Assembly (NCBI RefSeq): GCF_004365655.1
Contig: NZ_SOEO01000001.1
Span: forward strand, 558,001-622,000
Direction: 5' to 3'
DNA length: 64,000 nucleotides
Source of the DNA: Epilithonimonas xixisoli
Lineage (GTDB): Bacteria > Bacteroidota > Bacteroidia > Flavobacteriales > Weeksellaceae
Part shown: positions 51,479-59,438 of the stretch, piece by piece
Layout of the letters: each line of letters begins with the position of its first letter
How positions within the stretch are numbered: the stretch's first letter is position 1
The notes under the pieces: model-generated
The model's input: the letters and a program-made list of their open reading frames with translations, nothing else
Told to the model about the DNA's origin: nothing
The model's database searches: none
Made by a program: the position numbers and the translations under genes

Positions 51479-52048
51479 TTATTTGGCGGATAAAAACTGA
51501 TTTAATTTTTGATTCAAAGCATCCTCTGTCATAGAACCCAAGGTTTCATCAACTTTATCGCCTTTTTTAATCAATGTAAAAGGAATTGCTCCACCATCCC
51601 AAGTTTTGAAATTTTGCTTGAAAAACTCTGTATTCAAAAGACTTCCGTCCAGCAATGTTACGTTTTTTCTAATATTAAATTCATCCGCAAAATCACTGAC
51701 ATCGGTTGCCCAAACATTCTTGTTGTCAAGACTTACAAACGTGAATTTCACAGGTTGACCTTGCAATTCCTCCATTTTTTTGTGGAAAAACGGAATCTCG
51801 TGCATACACGGTCCGCACCAAGTGGCGAAGAAATTGGTCACATACAAAGTGTCAGAATTTTTATTTTGAATGTAAGCAGACATTTTTTCAGGAGAAAATT
51901 CCACCAATTCTGCAACGTCGGCTTCGGATTTTGTAGGTTCAACTATTATAGAATCTTCTTTCGCTTGAGTTTCTGCTACTTTTTCATCATTCTTTTTACA
52001 AGCTAAGAAGCTGATTGATAGGAATGAATAGAATATTATTTTTTTCAT
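51479..52048 (-). CDS. Thioredoxin-like lipoprotein (TlpA/ResA type)
   Basis: The 189-residue protein has a lipobox (SISFLACKKND, Cys near residue 17). A thioredoxin fold follows with active site FFATWCGPCMHEIPFF (CGPC near residues 74-77) and cis-Pro region GGAIPFTLIKKG. It should reduce or rearrange disulfides in the periplasm, as in cytochrome c maturation. It is the first gene of a unit with the FecCD permease and ATPase; its stop is 24 bp before the permease start. The functional link to the transporter is unclear. Confidence 0.87.
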   Translation of the reverse strand: MKKIIFYSFLSISFLACKKNDEKVAETQAKEDSIIVEPTKSEADVAELVEFSPEKMSAYIQNKNSDTLYVTNFFATWCGPCMHEIPFFHKKMEELQGQPVKFTFVSLDNKNVWATDVSDFADEFNIRKNVTLLDGSLLNTEFFKQNFKTWDGGAIPFTLIKKGDKVDETLGSMTEDALNQKLNQFLSAK

Positions 52049-52059
52049 AGAAATTAATC

Positions 52060-52206
52060 TTAAGGTTTGATTTTTACAATCTTATTTTCTCTGATTACAA
52101 CTATTTCACTGTTGTTTTTTTTCTTGAACTCCAACATTTTTTCATAAGCTTTTTCAAGACCTTTCAATATTTTGTCACGTCTTTCTATTTTATTTTCTGT
52201 TGTCAT
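52060..52206 (-). CDS. 48-residue ORF overlapping the zeta-toxin-like gene, candidate antitoxin
   Basis: A frame from ATG 52206 to TAA 52060 reads MTTENKIERRDKILKGLEKA, then a lysine-rich coiled-coil-like part ending IVKIKP. It overlaps the end of the kinase gene by 17 bp, an arrangement typical of coupled pairs. Too short for routine gene calling. In known epsilon/zeta systems the antitoxin gene comes first, so its role here is uncertain. The overlap with a sound start and many charged residues supports a real gene. Confidence 0.6.
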   Translation of the reverse strand: MTTENKIERRDKILKGLEKAYEKMLEFKKKNNSEIVVIRENKIVKIKP

Positions 52207-52777
52207 AATAAGTTTTTAGTTCGTTAAATTTTTCTGAATTATGAATGAGAAGTTCTTCACCCAAATTTTTTTCGGCAATCAAAATATGCTTTCCTTCAGA
52301 ATTGTCAAAAATCAAAATCTGATCTACAATTGGAAGATAGATTTTAAATAAGTTTATAATACCATTATGGTATCTTCTAATAATGACGTCTTCAGGAATA
52401 TGATGTCCACCCTCGGAAACTCTAATTTTAACACGCTCGATTGCCAACTCGGGATTCTTCAACCAGAAAAAGAGTAAAGTTGTATTGTAATCTTGATTTT
52501 TTGCTTTTAAGATTTTTTGTTTGTAGGTTTTAGTTGCTAATGTTGTTTCAAATGCAAAATTTTCATTTTGTAAAAAAAGTTCTTCGATTCGATTTAGCAT
52601 AATTCTCCCAGATTCAAAAGCCACTTTTTCAGGTTGAAATGGGGACAAACCTTTGGCAATTTCATCAGCATTTACAAATTCCTTACAATCCAATATTTCG
52701 GGCAGAATCGTAAAAGATGCAGTGGTTTTTCCAGCACCGTTACAGCCAGCGATGATGTAAAGATTTTGTTCTTTCAT
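52190..52777 (-). CDS. Zeta-toxin-like P-loop kinase
   Basis: The 195-residue protein has Walker A IIAGCNGAGKTTASF (near residue 9), the substrate motif FVNADEIAKGLSPF, and NFAFETTLATKTY. The segment RVSEGGHHIPEDVIIRRYHNG carries the Arg/His pattern of the zeta family. True zeta toxins phosphorylate UDP-GlcNAc and stop wall synthesis. Chromosomal relatives may be toxins or housekeeping kinases. A 48-residue ORF overlaps its 3' end. Divergent from the oxidoreductase gene at 52821. Confidence 0.85.
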   Translation of the reverse strand: MKEQNLYIIAGCNGAGKTTASFTILPEILDCKEFVNADEIAKGLSPFQPEKVAFESGRIMLNRIEELFLQNENFAFETTLATKTYKQKILKAKNQDYNTTLLFFWLKNPELAIERVKIRVSEGGHHIPEDVIIRRYHNGIINLFKIYLPIVDQILIFDNSEGKHILIAEKNLGEELLIHNSEKFNELKTYYDNRK

Positions 52778-52820
52778 TGATAATGTATCGTGAAATTTTC
52801 ATTAAATTTGATTCTTGACA

Positions 52821-53948
52821 ATGGAGAATCAATTAACAGTAGCCAACCAACCTCAGTTTCACAGGCTAAAAATAGCTAAAAAACAACAACTGACCAAACA
52901 AGCTTTTGCGTTGGAATTAGAGATTCCCGATGCGTTGAAATCCCGATTTCAATTTCGGGCTGGGCAATATGTGACGCTGAAATATCACTTTAATGAGAAG
53001 GAAATTCAAAATGATTATTCCTTTACTTCTGCGCCTTCCGAAGAAAAATTGGCTTTGGCTATCAAAATCAATGGTGAAAACAGTTCGACTCAATTTCTTT
53101 TTGACAATTATAATATTGGCGACGAAATCTCGGTGAGCGAACCTTTAGGGAGATTTTTCCTTAATTCAAAACCGAATGAGAAACGGACGATTATTGCTTT
53201 TGCTTCTGGAATTGGAATCACGCCAATCCTCAGTCACATCAAAAACATTTTGATTGAGGAAAAAACAACGCGAATTTTCCTCTTTTACGGTAACAAAAGT
53301 TACGAAGATATTATCCTGAAAGATGAGCTGGAAAAACTTCAAATAGAATCTGGCGGAAGATTGGAATGTTTCTATTTCATCTCGCAAGAACCTGTAAAGG
53401 ATAAACTGTTTCAAGGCAGAATTGATGAGAAAAAAGTGTCGCTTATCATCAACCAAATCCTTCATCTGGACGAGGACGATGAGGAATCTACAATTTGGGA
53501 TAGCACAGACAAAGTTTTGATTTGTGGTCCGGGAGCAATGATAAAATCGGTCGCCAATGCCTGTTACAATCACGGAATTCCGAAGAAGAATATTCATTTT
53601 GAGTTGTTTGAAAGTTTTAATGAAGACATCTATCCAACTGAAAAAGAATTTCCTTTGATAGAAAATGTTGAAGTTAAAATCAAATTCAATCACATCGAAA
53701 AAGACGGAATTATCCTAAAAAATAACGAGCGAAAAATCCTTCAGCAGTTGCTGGATTTGGGTTACAAATTGCCTTATTCCTGCAAATCTGGAATATGTGG
53801 AAGTTGTCTTTGTTACCTAAAATCGGGCGAAGTTGATATGACGGAAGACGAATATTTGACGGATAACGAAAAACATCAAGGAAAAATCTTACCTTGTACA
53901 GCCATTGCAATGAGCAAAGAAATTTATTTGGATTTTGATATGATTTAA
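52821..53948 (+). CDS. PaaE-like oxidoreductase (FAD, NAD(P)H and 2Fe-2S domains)
   Basis: The 375-residue protein has an FAD-binding barrel (GQYVTLKYHF near residue 49, DYSFTSAP), then NAD(P)-binding IIAFASGIGITPILSHIKNIL. A C-terminal plant-type ferredoxin domain with CKSGICGSCLCY (Cys spacing 4-2) and a distal Cys in ILPCTAIAM completes it. This is the order of phenylacetyl-CoA epoxidase reductase PaaE, but no paa genes are near, so it may serve another oxygenase or desaturase. I use ATG 52821 over a TTG two codons upstream. The next gene begins 2 bp after the stop. Confidence 0.87.
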   Translation: MENQLTVANQPQFHRLKIAKKQQLTKQAFALELEIPDALKSRFQFRAGQYVTLKYHFNEKEIQNDYSFTSAPSEEKLALAIKINGENSSTQFLFDNYNIGDEISVSEPLGRFFLNSKPNEKRTIIAFASGIGITPILSHIKNILIEEKTTRIFLFYGNKSYEDIILKDELEKLQIESGGRLECFYFISQEPVKDKLFQGRIDEKKVSLIINQILHLDEDDEESTIWDSTDKVLICGPGAMIKSVANACYNHGIPKKNIHFELFESFNEDIYPTEKEFPLIENVEVKIKFNHIEKDGIILKNNERKILQQLLDLGYKLPYSCKSGICGSCLCYLKSGEVDMTEDEYLTDNEKHQGKILPCTAIAMSKEIYLDFDMI

Positions 53949-53950
53949 CG

Positions 53951-54574
53951 ATGATTAAGGCGATTACAAATATTCTCAAAACAGCTTTCAGGCTTTTGGA
54001 AGTTGGGATTTTGCTGATGATTTTAGCGAACTTCTGGGTTGTTGCCTTGACGAGTGGGAGAACTTATACCAAAATCAGCAAAGTTCCGCCGAGAGATTGC
54101 GCCTTGGTTTTGGGAACGTCGCCGAAGATGCGTTCGGGCGTTGCAAATCCTTATTTCACAGCGAGAATGGATGCTGTTGGAACGCTTTATCACCACGGAA
54201 AAATCAAAAAAATAATTGTCAGCGGAGAGAAAAGTAAAAACTACGACGAGACGGAAGCAATGAAGAATTTTTTGGTCTATAATGAAGGTGTTCCGGAAAA
54301 TATCATCATCAAAGACCCGAAAGGTTTCAACACGCACAAGAGCATTTTGAATTGTAAAAATACTTACAATCAAAAAAATGTCATCATCGTTTCGCAAGGG
54401 TTTCACAATCTTCGAGCCCTGTTTTTTGCCCGAAACAATGGGATGAATGCGCTAGGTTTTGACGCTCAAGACGTCACCAAAAACGAAAGTTTCTACAGAA
54501 ACCACACCCGTGAATTTCTTGCCAGAGATTTGGCAGTTTTCTATTATATTCTTGGGATTTCGCCGGAGGAATAG
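53951..54574 (+). CDS. SanA/YdcF-like DUF218 envelope protein
   Basis: The 207-residue protein has one N-terminal transmembrane helix (about 16-33) and a DUF218 domain. GTSPKMRSGVANPYFTARMDA near residue 57, KIIVSGEKSKNYDETEAMKNFLV, and IIVSQGFHNLRALFFAR are the family stretches. SanA in enteric bacteria affects envelope permeability (vancomycin resistance at high temperature); the enzymatic role is unknown. It starts 2 bp after the oxidoreductase gene and is probably co-transcribed. Confidence 0.85.
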   Translation: MIKAITNILKTAFRLLEVGILLMILANFWVVALTSGRTYTKISKVPPRDCALVLGTSPKMRSGVANPYFTARMDAVGTLYHHGKIKKIIVSGEKSKNYDETEAMKNFLVYNEGVPENIIIKDPKGFNTHKSILNCKNTYNQKNVIIVSQGFHNLRALFFARNNGMNALGFDAQDVTKNESFYRNHTREFLARDLAVFYYILGISPEE

Positions 54575-54685
54575 TTTTCATCAATCAATAACATTTTACA
54601 GTAAATTTTATCAAAAACGAACTTGGCAGATTCTTTGTAATTATTTTAACGTCATTAATGAAAATGATAATCAAAATTTACAAAA

Positions 54686-55219
54686 ATGAAAAATCTATTT
54701 AAAATAATATTCCCGTCTGTCATTGCATTTACGATGGTTTCTTGTATGACGACTTCCGACGCTTATGCTTATAATAATGACCCATATTCTCAAGGTTATT
54801 CAGATGGATACAGAGATGGCTATTACCAATCGCCGGATGGATTTTGGTACGCACCAAACGTAGTTTATCTGGATAATAACAATAATTATTACAGAAATGG
54901 AGCGGTTTACAACTCAAGAACGAGAACAAGAAATAACGTCGTAATTTCGCCAAAAAGAAATTCTTTGCACAATCAAATTTCGACCGGAACAAGAGCGACA
55001 ACTCAGCCAAATATTCGAATTCAGGAAAGTGGAAGAAGAAATCAAAACAATATAAAAGTTCAGCCAAATGCCAATCGGGGAACGAGAAATCAACCGCAGA
55101 ACAATACAAGAGTTCAGCCACAAAACAATACTAGATCTGGATCTCAGAACAATATAAGAGTTCAACCTCAGATTCAAAAAGAGAGCAGTCCACAAAGATT
55201 AAACAACGGATCACGATAA
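54686..55219 (+). CDS. Putative lipoprotein with Asn/Gln/Arg repeats
   Basis: The 177-residue protein has a lipoprotein signal (AFTMVSC, Cys near residue 20) and a Tyr/Gly-rich part (DPYSQGYSDGYRDGYYQSPD). Residues 90-170 are built of imperfect repeats containing QNNIRVQPQ, QNNTRVQPQ or related text. The repeats are rich in Asn, Gln and Arg, so the chain is probably disordered and basic and could bind nucleic acid, LPS or peptidoglycan. No family is recognised. A terminator follows at 55222. Confidence 0.7.
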   Translation: MKNLFKIIFPSVIAFTMVSCMTTSDAYAYNNDPYSQGYSDGYRDGYYQSPDGFWYAPNVVYLDNNNNYYRNGAVYNSRTRTRNNVVISPKRNSLHNQISTGTRATTQPNIRIQESGRRNQNNIKVQPNANRGTRNQPQNNTRVQPQNNTRSGSQNNIRVQPQIQKESSPQRLNNGSR

Positions 55220-55221
55220 CC

Positions 55222-55250
55222 AAAAAGCCAGTTTCGACTGGCTTTTTTTA
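55222..55250 (+). terminator. Intrinsic terminator after the repeat lipoprotein gene
   Basis: AAAAAGCCAGT pairs with ACTGGCTTTTT around a TTCG tetraloop, followed by further T residues. It lies 3 bp after the stop. Confidence 0.85.
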
Positions 55251-55303
55251 ATTCTAAATTTCAAATTTTCAACATTAAAAACGAGTGTAAATAAAAATTA
55301 TAT

Positions 55304-55311
55304 TATTTTTG
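55304..55311 (+). promoter_or_regulatory. -7 promoter box of udk
   Basis: TATTTTTG, a full match to TAnnTTTG, lies 15 bp before the chosen udk ATG. A -33 TTG is not clear. Confidence 0.45.
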
Positions 55312-55326
55312 TAAAAATTGTTAAAG

Positions 55327-55944
55327 ATGCTCGTGATTGGAATTGCCGGAGGAACAGGTTCCGGAAAAACTACTGTTGTAAATAAGATAATGCAACAGCT
55401 TAATGTAGAAGGTGTTAATATACTTTCTCAGGATAATTATTATCACGATAATCCAAATCTTACGCTGTCCGAAAGAGAAGCTTTGAATTATGACCATCCA
55501 AAATCCATCGATTTTGAGTTGATGTTGCAACACGTAAAAGCGCTCAAAAATAACGAAAGCATAGAACAACCGATTTATTCGTTCGTAACGCACTCCAGAA
55601 CAGGCGATCACGTGACTGTGGAACCAAAAAATGTTTTGATCGTAGAAGGAATTCTGGTTTTGACGAATAAAGAATTATTGAAGGAATTCAATCTCAAAGT
55701 CTTTGTTCACGCCGATTCCGACGAGCGATTGATCCGAAGAATCCGCAGAGATACGCAGGAAAGAGGCCGTGATTTGCAGGAAGTTCTTCACCGTTACCAA
55801 ACGACTTTGAAACCAATGCATCAGGAATTCATCGAGCCTTCCAAAAATGAGGCTGATTTGATTGTTCCAAATATGAAGCAAAACTCTGTGGCTATTGATT
55901 TTCTGACAACTGTCATTAATAATTCGCTTAAAAAAGTTCATTAA
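55327..55944 (+). CDS. udk: Uridine kinase
   Basis: The 205-residue P-loop kinase phosphorylates uridine and cytidine in the pyrimidine salvage pathway. Walker A is IAGGTGSGKTTVVNK (near residue 8), LSQDNYYHD carries the catalytic Asp, and YDHPKSIDFELM and RRIRRDTQERGRDLQEVLHRY (lid) follow. Start set at ATG 55327; the frame goes up three codons to a TTG. It begins a forward run with the DivIC-like and mutA genes. Confidence 0.94.
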   Translation: MLVIGIAGGTGSGKTTVVNKIMQQLNVEGVNILSQDNYYHDNPNLTLSEREALNYDHPKSIDFELMLQHVKALKNNESIEQPIYSFVTHSRTGDHVTVEPKNVLIVEGILVLTNKELLKEFNLKVFVHADSDERLIRRIRRDTQERGRDLQEVLHRYQTTLKPMHQEFIEPSKNEADLIVPNMKQNSVAIDFLTTVINNSLKKVH

Positions 55945-56010
55945 AAAATTTGATGTTAGAAGTTAAACACCAGATTTTAGATTTAAATCAATGTTTTAAA
56001 AATTAAGATT

Positions 56011-56361
56011 ATGAAAGAACTAATCAAGGATATCAAGAAAAAATCGCCGACTATGACGTTTTTCAAAACCTATGTTTTCAACAAATATCTGTTGACGCTT
56101 GTCGGATTTTTGGTTTGGATGATCTTCTTTGACAGCACTTCTTTTTTGGTTATTAATGAACTGAATGGCGAGATAAAACGCTACGAAAAACAACTCGATT
56201 TCTACAAAACTGAATACGAAAAGAACGACAAATTCTTCCGTAAACTGATGAACAACAAAGACGAAAAAGAAAAGTACGCGCGCGAAAATTACTTTATGAA
56301 AAAACCAAACGAGGAGATTTTCATCTTGGTGGTGGACAGTTCTAAGATTGCAAAAAAGTAA
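56011..56361 (+). CDS. FtsB/DivIC-like septum formation initiator
   Basis: The 116-residue protein has a short cytoplasmic N-terminus, one transmembrane helix (about 27-50, LLTLVGFLVWMIFFDSTSFL), and a periplasmic coiled coil (NELNGEIKRYEKQLDFYKTEYEKN). The family end YARENYFMKKPNEEIFIL is conserved. It should join FtsL/FtsQ-type proteins at the division site. It lies 66 bp after udk and 15 bp before mutA. Confidence 0.88.
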   Translation: MKELIKDIKKKSPTMTFFKTYVFNKYLLTLVGFLVWMIFFDSTSFLVINELNGEIKRYEKQLDFYKTEYEKNDKFFRKLMNNKDEKEKYARENYFMKKPNEEIFILVVDSSKIAKK

Positions 56362-56376
56362 CATAAATTTTTCAGA

Positions 56377-57534
56377 ATGAGTGAATTGGAAGATTGGGAA
56401 CAGCTTGTAAAAAAGCAACTCAAAACGGAAAACATCTACGAGATCCTCCAAAAAGAGAATCTGGAAAATATTGATGTAAAACCATATTACCAAAACAATT
56501 CTGAATACAAACTCCTTCCAAAAATCGAAGAAAGTACACATCTCGTTGCGGAATATCAGGAAGGTTTGGAAGAACAAGCGTTTGCTTTTTTGCTTAATGA
56601 AAATGTTGAAAATCTGGATGAAAAATCGATTTTCATCAATAATGCTGAACTTTCAGAACATATTTTAACTGAAGAATCCAACCGATATTTTTCTCTGATT
56701 GATGTTTTTTCTGATGACCAAAAGGCTGAGATTAATGAACATCTTGCAGGTGAATTATTATCAAAATCATTCGAGAGAAATATTTGTATTGATGTCAGTT
56801 TACATCAAAATTCCGGCGCTTCCATTATTCAACAATTGGGTTTTGCTTTGGCGAAATCAAAGGAATTGGTTGAGAAATTTAGTCCTGAAATTTTAGATAA
56901 ATTGATTTTCAAGTTTGCAGTTGGAAGTCAATATTTCTTTGAAATTGCAAAAGTTCGAACTTTCAAATATCTGTTCAATCAGCTTTCCAAAGAATTTGGG
57001 AAAGATTTAATTCCTTATATTTTTGTTGAAACTTCATTAAGAAATAAATCGAAAAACGACCAAGATAATAATCTGATTCGTTCCACTTTGGAATTGGCTT
57101 CTGCAATGATTGGTGGTGCTGATGCGGTTTTTTGTAATAATTATAAAATCGAAAATCCAACGGAACTTTCCAAAGAAATCTCCTTCAAACAACAGATTGT
57201 TTTGGCTTATGAAAGTATCATCAATGTTTTTGAAGACGCCACTTCCGGAAGTTATTTCGTGGAAGACATCACACAACAATTCGCTGAAAAATCGTGGAAA
57301 TTATTTCTTCAGATTGAAGAAAAAGGCGGTTATTTAGAACTATTGAAATCTGGTAAAATCCAAAAAATAATTTTCGAACAAGCGACGAAAGAGCAAAGTT
57401 TGGTGGAAGAAGGAAAAATCAAAATCATCGGTGTCAATCTTTATCCGAAATTAGAAGTTAAGAAATCTGTTTCTGAGCTTTATGATTCTTCTAAAATAAA
57501 GCCGGTTCGTTTGGCGGAAATGTTTGAAGATTAA
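56377..57534 (+). CDS. mutA: Methylmalonyl-CoA mutase small subunit
   Basis: The 385-residue subunit pairs with a B12-binding large subunit to interconvert methylmalonyl-CoA and succinyl-CoA. The start MSELEDWEQLVKKQL, the RSTLELASAMIGGADAVFCNNY stretch and GSYFVEDITQQFAEKSWKLF match the mutase TIM-barrel family. It lacks a B12-binding domain and is shorter than the usual 450-600 residues, as expected in Bacteroidota. The large subunit gene is not adjacent; a pseudouridine synthase gene follows instead. Confidence 0.9.
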   Translation: MSELEDWEQLVKKQLKTENIYEILQKENLENIDVKPYYQNNSEYKLLPKIEESTHLVAEYQEGLEEQAFAFLLNENVENLDEKSIFINNAELSEHILTEESNRYFSLIDVFSDDQKAEINEHLAGELLSKSFERNICIDVSLHQNSGASIIQQLGFALAKSKELVEKFSPEILDKLIFKFAVGSQYFFEIAKVRTFKYLFNQLSKEFGKDLIPYIFVETSLRNKSKNDQDNNLIRSTLELASAMIGGADAVFCNNYKIENPTELSKEISFKQQIVLAYESIINVFEDATSGSYFVEDITQQFAEKSWKLFLQIEEKGGYLELLKSGKIQKIIFEQATKEQSLVEEGKIKIIGVNLYPKLEVKKSVSELYDSSKIKPVRLAEMFED

Positions 57535-57560
57535 AATTACATTATTCTCAATTTTTAGAA

Positions 57561-57596
57561 TTCTTAAACTCAGAATTCGTAACTCTTAACTAATTC
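57561..57596. repeat. 7-bp-period array after mutA
   Basis: ATTCTTA, AACTCAG, AATTCGT, AACTCTT, AACTAAT: degenerate heptamers with CT or TC at a fixed spacing, in the short spacer before rluB. Confidence 0.5.
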
Positions 57597-57598
57597 AC

Positions 57599-57606
57599 TA
57601 TCTTTG
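57599..57606 (+). promoter_or_regulatory. -7 promoter box of rluB
   Basis: TATCTTTG, a match to TAnnTTTG, lies 15 bp before the rluB ATG and directly follows the heptad array. No -33 TTG is obvious. Confidence 0.45.
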
Positions 57607-57621
57607 CAAAAATTTTTAGAA

Positions 57622-58650
57622 ATGAGCGAAGACGGAAAAAGACCAGAAAGAGACAAAAAACCAAGAAGTGCAGGTGGAAGCAGACCTTCTGGAAACTCCC
57701 GTGGCTCTGGCGAAAGAACGTCCAAAAGCAGACCTTCGGCAGGAGGCGCGCGCAAACCAAAAACGACAAGAGGCGGAGACCGATTCGACAGCAGAGACAA
57801 ATATGAGGATGGCGAAAGAAAACCATTCAATAAAAAGCCGGCGAATAAAAAACCATACATCCGACCAGAAACGACTGAGGACAGAACAAAATCTTATATT
57901 CAAAAAAGAAGATTGGAGAAAATCACGAAAGAGGTTTTCAAAGATACCATCAGACTGAATAAATACATTGCCAATTCTGGGATTTGTAGCAGGAGAGAAG
58001 CCGACGAATTGATTTCTCAAGGTCTTGTGGAAGTGAACGGAAAAGTAGTGACCGAAATGGGTTATCAGGTTCAGAAAACAGATCGAGTTGTTTTCGATAG
58101 CCAAAATATCACACCGGAAAAACCAGTTTATGTACTTCTAAATAAACCAAAAGGTTACATCTCTACAACAAAAGATGATAAGGCGAGAAAAACGGTAATG
58201 GATTTGACGGCGAATGCTTCTCCATACAGAATTTTCCCAGTTGGAAGACTGGACAGACAAACGACAGGCGTTATTCTTCTAACGAATGACGGTCATATGA
58301 CAAAAAAACTGACGCATCCATCTTTTAATATTAGAAAAATTTATCACGTTACTTTGGATAGAAAACTAACCAACGACGATTTGAAATCCATTGCAGAAGG
58401 AATCCGTTTGGAAGAAGGTGTTGCAGAGGTTGATAGCATTTCTTTCATCGAAGGAAAACCGAAAAATGAGGTTGGAATAGAACTTCATATCGGATGGAAT
58501 AGAGTTGTACGCAGAATTTTCCAAAAATTGGGCTACGAAGTGGAATCACTAGACAGAGTAATGTTTGCAGGATTGACCAAGAAAAATATCAAAAGAGGAC
58601 ACTGGAGAATTCTTACTGAATTGGAAGTGAATAATTTGAAAATGCTATAG
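57622..58650 (+). CDS. rluB: 23S rRNA pseudouridine synthase (RluB/RsuA family) with basic N-terminal tail
   Basis: The 342-residue protein modifies uridine in rRNA. Residues 1-95 are a low-complexity Arg/Lys/Ser/Gly tail. An S4 RNA-binding domain (LNKYIANSGICSRREADELISQGLVEVNGK) follows, then the catalytic domain with GRLDRQTTGVILLTNDG (Asp). RMF-type ends such as EIGIELHIGWNRVVRRIFQKLGYEV are conserved. Start ATG 57622 is chosen over TTG 57604 because the -7 box covers the latter. Confidence 0.92.
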   Translation: MSEDGKRPERDKKPRSAGGSRPSGNSRGSGERTSKSRPSAGGARKPKTTRGGDRFDSRDKYEDGERKPFNKKPANKKPYIRPETTEDRTKSYIQKRRLEKITKEVFKDTIRLNKYIANSGICSRREADELISQGLVEVNGKVVTEMGYQVQKTDRVVFDSQNITPEKPVYVLLNKPKGYISTTKDDKARKTVMDLTANASPYRIFPVGRLDRQTTGVILLTNDGHMTKKLTHPSFNIRKIYHVTLDRKLTNDDLKSIAEGIRLEEGVAEVDSISFIEGKPKNEVGIELHIGWNRVVRRIFQKLGYEVESLDRVMFAGLTKKNIKRGHWRILTELEVNNLKML

Positions 58651-58751
58651 ATAGCTTTTTGCGAATTGCTTTTTGCGGTTGGCTTTTATAAAATATTAAA
58701 GACTGAAGAAATTCGGTCTTTTTTGTTATCTTGAGATTCATAATTTGAGAA

Positions 58752-59402
58752 ATGAGTAAGATTTATATTTTCAGTGGTCTTGGCGTTGATAGAAGAGTTT
58801 TTGATAATATCGATTTCGAGGATTTGGACGTGGAATTTGTTGATTGGATAAAGCCTTTGAAAAGTGAATCTTTAGAAAATTATGCTGAAAGAATTTCAAG
58901 AAAAATAAGCACAGAAAAACCAATTTTGATAGGTTTGTCCTTCGGAGGAATGATTGCTGTTGAGATTTCAAAAATCATTAAAACTAAAAAAAATATTCTC
59001 ATCGCCTCAGCAAAAAACAGATTTGAACTTCCAAAATTCAATCGAATTTCTGGAAAATTAAAACTCAATCAATTAATTCCAAAATCCATTTTCAAAAAGC
59101 AAAACTTCATTACCAATTGGCTATTCGGAATTGAAACTGAATCTGAAAAACTACTCTTGAAAAATATTTTGAGAGATACAGATCCAAACTTTTTTGCTTG
59201 GGCAATCAATGAAATTGTGAATTGGAAAAATGAAACAATTCCGGAAAACATCATTCACATTCACGGGAATAAAGACCGAATTATACCTTTTAAAAATGTA
59301 AAAGCTGATTTTGTGATTGAAGGTGGCGGACATTTTATGACGGTGAATAAACCTAAAGAAATTCAAAATATTATTTTAAATTTAATAAAATCGTCACAAT
59401 AA
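58752..59402 (+). CDS. Small alpha/beta hydrolase
   Basis: The 216-residue protein has the nucleophile elbow IGLSFGGMIAVE (Ser near residue 63), Asp in HIHGNKDRIIPF, and His in EGGGHFMTVNKP, giving a full triad. There is no signal peptide. The substrate is unknown. It stands alone after rluB, with a small A+T-rich spacer. Confidence 0.8.
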   Translation: MSKIYIFSGLGVDRRVFDNIDFEDLDVEFVDWIKPLKSESLENYAERISRKISTEKPILIGLSFGGMIAVEISKIIKTKKNILIASAKNRFELPKFNRISGKLKLNQLIPKSIFKKQNFITNWLFGIETESEKLLLKNILRDTDPNFFAWAINEIVNWKNETIPENIIHIHGNKDRIIPFKNVKADFVIEGGGHFMTVNKPKEIQNIILNLIKSSQ

Positions 59403-59438
59403 AAATATTTTAATATTCCGAAAAGCCTTCATTTATAA

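Noticed and set aside
52821-53948. Phenylacetate degradation cluster
   Set aside because: Only a PaaE-like reductase is present; no paaA-D or ligase genes occur in the window.
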